In this document: one piece after another, positions 12,078-13,824 of the stretch
How the letters are laid out: the number at the start of each line of letters is the position of its first letter
Position numbering within the stretch: position 1 is the stretch's first letter
Assembly (NCBI GenBank): GCA_002508545.1
Contig: DAVH01000049.1
Span: forward strand, 24,183 to 38,006
Length of the DNA: 13,824 bases
Source: Methanomassiliicoccus sp. UBA6
GTDB lineage: Archaea > Thermoplasmatota > Thermoplasmata > Methanomassiliicoccales > Methanomassiliicoccaceae
Direction: 5' to 3'
Translations under genes and position numbers: made by a program
Notes under the pieces: model-generated
Database searches by the model: none
The model's input: the letters and a program-made list of their open reading frames with translations, nothing else
Told to the model about the DNA's origin: nothing

Positions 12078-13280
12078 ATGGCAGCGAGGAGAGGGGCCGT
12101 TCCTGAAGAGCTTCGATTGCGCATCCTCGGCCGCCGGCTCGCGGCCCACAATCTTACCAGTAGGCTGCCGCCGGGCTCGCTGTCCGAGGCCGCCGGGGCG
12201 TGCGGTGTCCAGAACACTCCGCACGGCTCCGCGGAGCTTTCCATCCTGGCTAGGGTCGAGGATCTTCGGCCCGGTGAGGTCGCCCGAGCTCTCGACGACC
12301 GGGTCCTTGTGCAGGCCTGGAGCCTTCGCGCCTCCCCCCACGTCTTCCCGGCGGGCGAGTACCGGACTTACACCGCGGGCCTCATGCCCTGGGACGAGGA
12401 TTCCATGCGCCCCTTCATAACCGGAGCGAGCGAACATCTCGCCCGGGTAGGGCTGACCGCCGGCCGGCTCATCGAGCTGATGACGCCGGTCATCGGCGAG
12501 GTGCTGGACGGCCGAGGGCTGGTGAAGGACGAGCTGGGGAAGGAGGTCGCCGACCGCCTCGTCTCGACGCTCCCGCCCGAACCTCGCAGTTTGTGGAACG
12601 AGCCGGACCGGTTCGGGCGCTTCGGCGAGACCCTGGTCCGCTACGGGCTGTACCTCGCGGCGCTGAACGGGTCGGTGTGCCATGGTCCCCTGGCCGGGAC
12701 CTCCTATCTCCTCGTCAGGCCCGATCAATGGCTCCCAGAGATCCCGCCCCTCGACCGCACGGCGGCGAGGGAGAGCATCGTCCGCCGGTACCTCCACTGC
12801 TACGGCCCTTCGACGCCAAAGGACATGGCCGCCTGGGCCGGGGTATCCAAGGAGCAGGCCTCTTCGATGTGGTCCCTGATAGTGGACGAGATGACGGAGG
12901 TCAGCGAGGGGCGGGGATGGCTGCTGCAAGCGGATCTGGATATGTTGGACCGGCCGCCCGCTCACGAGGGAACGAGGCTCCTTCCTCCGCACGATCCTTA
13001 CCTGCAGATGAGGGACCGCAACCTCCTCGTGCCCGACCGCAGGCTGAATCGGCAGATATGGAAGATGGTCGGGAACCCGGGAGCGGTGCTGCACCGCGGC
13101 GAGATCATCGGGACCTGGAGGCCGCGGAAGAAGGGCAGGAGCCTCAACATCGAGATAACGCCCTTCGACGCCCTCGAGCGGTCGGAGAGAGACGGCATTG
13201 ATGAAGAGGCGGAGCTCATGGCCAAGCTCCGTCAGGTCGACAAGTACGCCGTGACCTTCTCGCCCCCGGTGCGCGGGTGA
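12078..13280 (+). CDS. Winged-helix DNA-binding protein of the AlkZ/YcaQ (HTH_42) family
   Basis: The 400-residue product fits the HTH_42 family, whose studied members are DNA glycosylases that unhook interstrand crosslinks or remove bulky alkyl adducts. The N-terminal RRLAAHNLTSRLP, then GVQNTPHGSAELSILARV (43-60) and the following helix are typical, as are a central segment (about 195-330) with YLHCYGPSTPKDMAAWAGVS and the C-terminal LLPPHDPYLQMRDR (321-334), PGAVLHRGEIIGTWRPR (345-361) and IEITPFD. In known enzymes the catalytic motif is Q-x-Q (AlkZ) or Q-x-D (YcaQ); here it reads Gln45-Asn46-Thr47, so activity is doubtful or differs. ATG 12078 follows GAGGGCGA and sits at leaderless distance from the shared TATA element. 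The stop abuts that of dph2. Confidence 0.85.
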   Translation: MAARRGAVPEELRLRILGRRLAAHNLTSRLPPGSLSEAAGACGVQNTPHGSAELSILARVEDLRPGEVARALDDRVLVQAWSLRASPHVFPAGEYRTYTAGLMPWDEDSMRPFITGASEHLARVGLTAGRLIELMTPVIGEVLDGRGLVKDELGKEVADRLVSTLPPEPRSLWNEPDRFGRFGETLVRYGLYLAALNGSVCHGPLAGTSYLLVRPDQWLPEIPPLDRTAARESIVRRYLHCYGPSTPKDMAAWAGVSKEQASSMWSLIVDEMTEVSEGRGWLLQADLDMLDRPPAHEGTRLLPPHDPYLQMRDRNLLVPDRRLNRQIWKMVGNPGAVLHRGEIIGTWRPRKKGRSLNIEITPFDALERSERDGIDEEAELMAKLRQVDKYAVTFSPPVRG

Positions 13281-13824
13281 TCAGCCCATGATCATGTCCA
13301 TCCGGTACTCGGACCACTGCCTGTCGCCCAGGACGATCTCCATCTCCACCGGCGTCAGGATCGGCTTGCCGTAGCGCAGATAATCGTCGATGGCAATGCG
13401 GGGGCAGGCGGTGGAGACGTATGCGTCCGCGTCGTAGGGCAGCAGGCGATCGGGGTGGAACTCCTCGAGGAGCACGATCTCCGCGCTCCGGCCCCGCGCC
13501 TCGGCCTTACGCTTCAGCTCCCTGGCGAGGTCCATCCTCATCTGTCCTGCCTTGGTGGACACCAGCACGAGGAACCTCTTCGCATCCGACGCCCGGGTGA
13601 TGGCGGCGAAGCGCTGCCGCAGTATGCGCTCCTTGAGATCGCCGAGCTCCCGGACCTCGTTCATCAGGGGGTCGACCACCACCACCGGCTTGTCCGATTC
13701 GATGGCCACACTGAGCGGGTGGAAGTCGCCGCTGCCGACATACAGGAACTGGTCTACATCGTCCATTATCGGCGTCACCGAGGAGATGTTGCAGCCGAGC
13801 ACCTGCCCCTCGAACTTGATGCGG
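13281..13824 (-). CDS. dph2: Diphthamide synthase Dph2, 2-(3-amino-3-carboxypropyl)histidine synthase (partial, 5' end outside window)
   Basis: The frame is open to the right edge (180 residues seen), so the N-terminal part is missing; a GTG within it at 13802 is an internal Val, not the start. Dph2 is a non-classical radical SAM enzyme that transfers the 3-amino-3-carboxypropyl group of SAM to a His of elongation factor 2, the first step of diphthamide synthesis. Two of the three cluster cysteines are visible, in VLGCNISS (just inside the edge) and VSTACPRIAIDDY; the first lies outside. FLYVGSGDFHPL and KPVVVVDP also match the family's Rossmann-like third. The C-terminus ends after ILTPVEMEIVLG and a short tail, as usual. 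It converges with the winged-helix gene, with no gap between stop codons. Confidence 0.93.
   Translation of the reverse strand, partial: RIKFEGQVLGCNISSVTPIMDDVDQFLYVGSGDFHPLSVAIESDKPVVVVDPLMNEVRELGDLKERILRQRFAAITRASDAKRFLVLVSTKAGQMRMDLARELKRKAEARGRSAEIVLLEEFHPDRLLPYDADAYVSTACPRIAIDDYLRYGKPILTPVEMEIVLGDRQWSEYRMDMIMG

Noticed and set aside
692..13824. Pyrrolysine (in-frame TAG) readthrough, looked for because the host may be a Methanomassiliicoccales
   Set aside because: No recognised gene here is interrupted by TAG in a way that needs readthrough.

Overview
The window reads as part of a GC-rich methanogenic archaeon. The best evidence is a gene of the methanogenesis marker 4 (MtxX) family, together with archaeal-type QueD/QueC/QueE, a Dph2 gene, TATA-box promoters very close to start codons, and large NosD-type beta-helix surface proteins. 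A Methanomassiliicoccales-like (Thermoplasmatota) host fits the base composition and gene set. That placement is an inference from memory of such genomes, not a search result.

Layout from left to right. A GNAT acetyltransferase (minus, cut by the left edge) is followed by a 993-residue secreted, membrane-anchored beta-helix/Ig-like surface protein (692-3673, minus). A 321-bp gap follows; it holds that gene's promoter, a 19-codon open fragment and a hairpin-plus-T terminator. Next comes a compact minus-strand operon in the order leuA-leuC-leuD-leuB (8450 down to 3995), a complete set for 2-isopropylmalate synthase, isomerase and dehydrogenase. Its genes are joined by 4-nt and 13-nt overlaps and a 9-nt gap, with a leader of about 100 nt upstream of leuA. 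A small anchored pilin-like protein (8613-9080, minus) separates it from a second minus-strand operon, queD-queC-queE (10898 down to 9113). This makes preQ0, the precursor of archaeosine in tRNA, and its genes are joined by 4-nt overlaps.

Upstream of queD lies a gap of about 360 bp with no convincing gene. It contains a good plus-strand TATA-like box and a run of inverted repeats, and is the least explained DNA here. Beyond it, mtxX (minus) and an AlkZ/YcaQ-family winged-helix protein (plus) diverge from a 53-bp intergenic stretch centred on TTAATTAA. The plus-strand gene then meets the 3' end of dph2 (minus, cut by the right edge), the two stop codons abutting in TGATCA.

Most of the window is ordinary, well-recognised metabolism and tRNA/translation-factor modification. 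I see no new multi-gene system. The items most worth a second look are the structured gap at 11084-11263, the leuA leader with its leucine-rich in-frame extension and inverted repeat, the atypical substrate loop of LeuD, and the non-canonical catalytic motif of the YcaQ-family protein.
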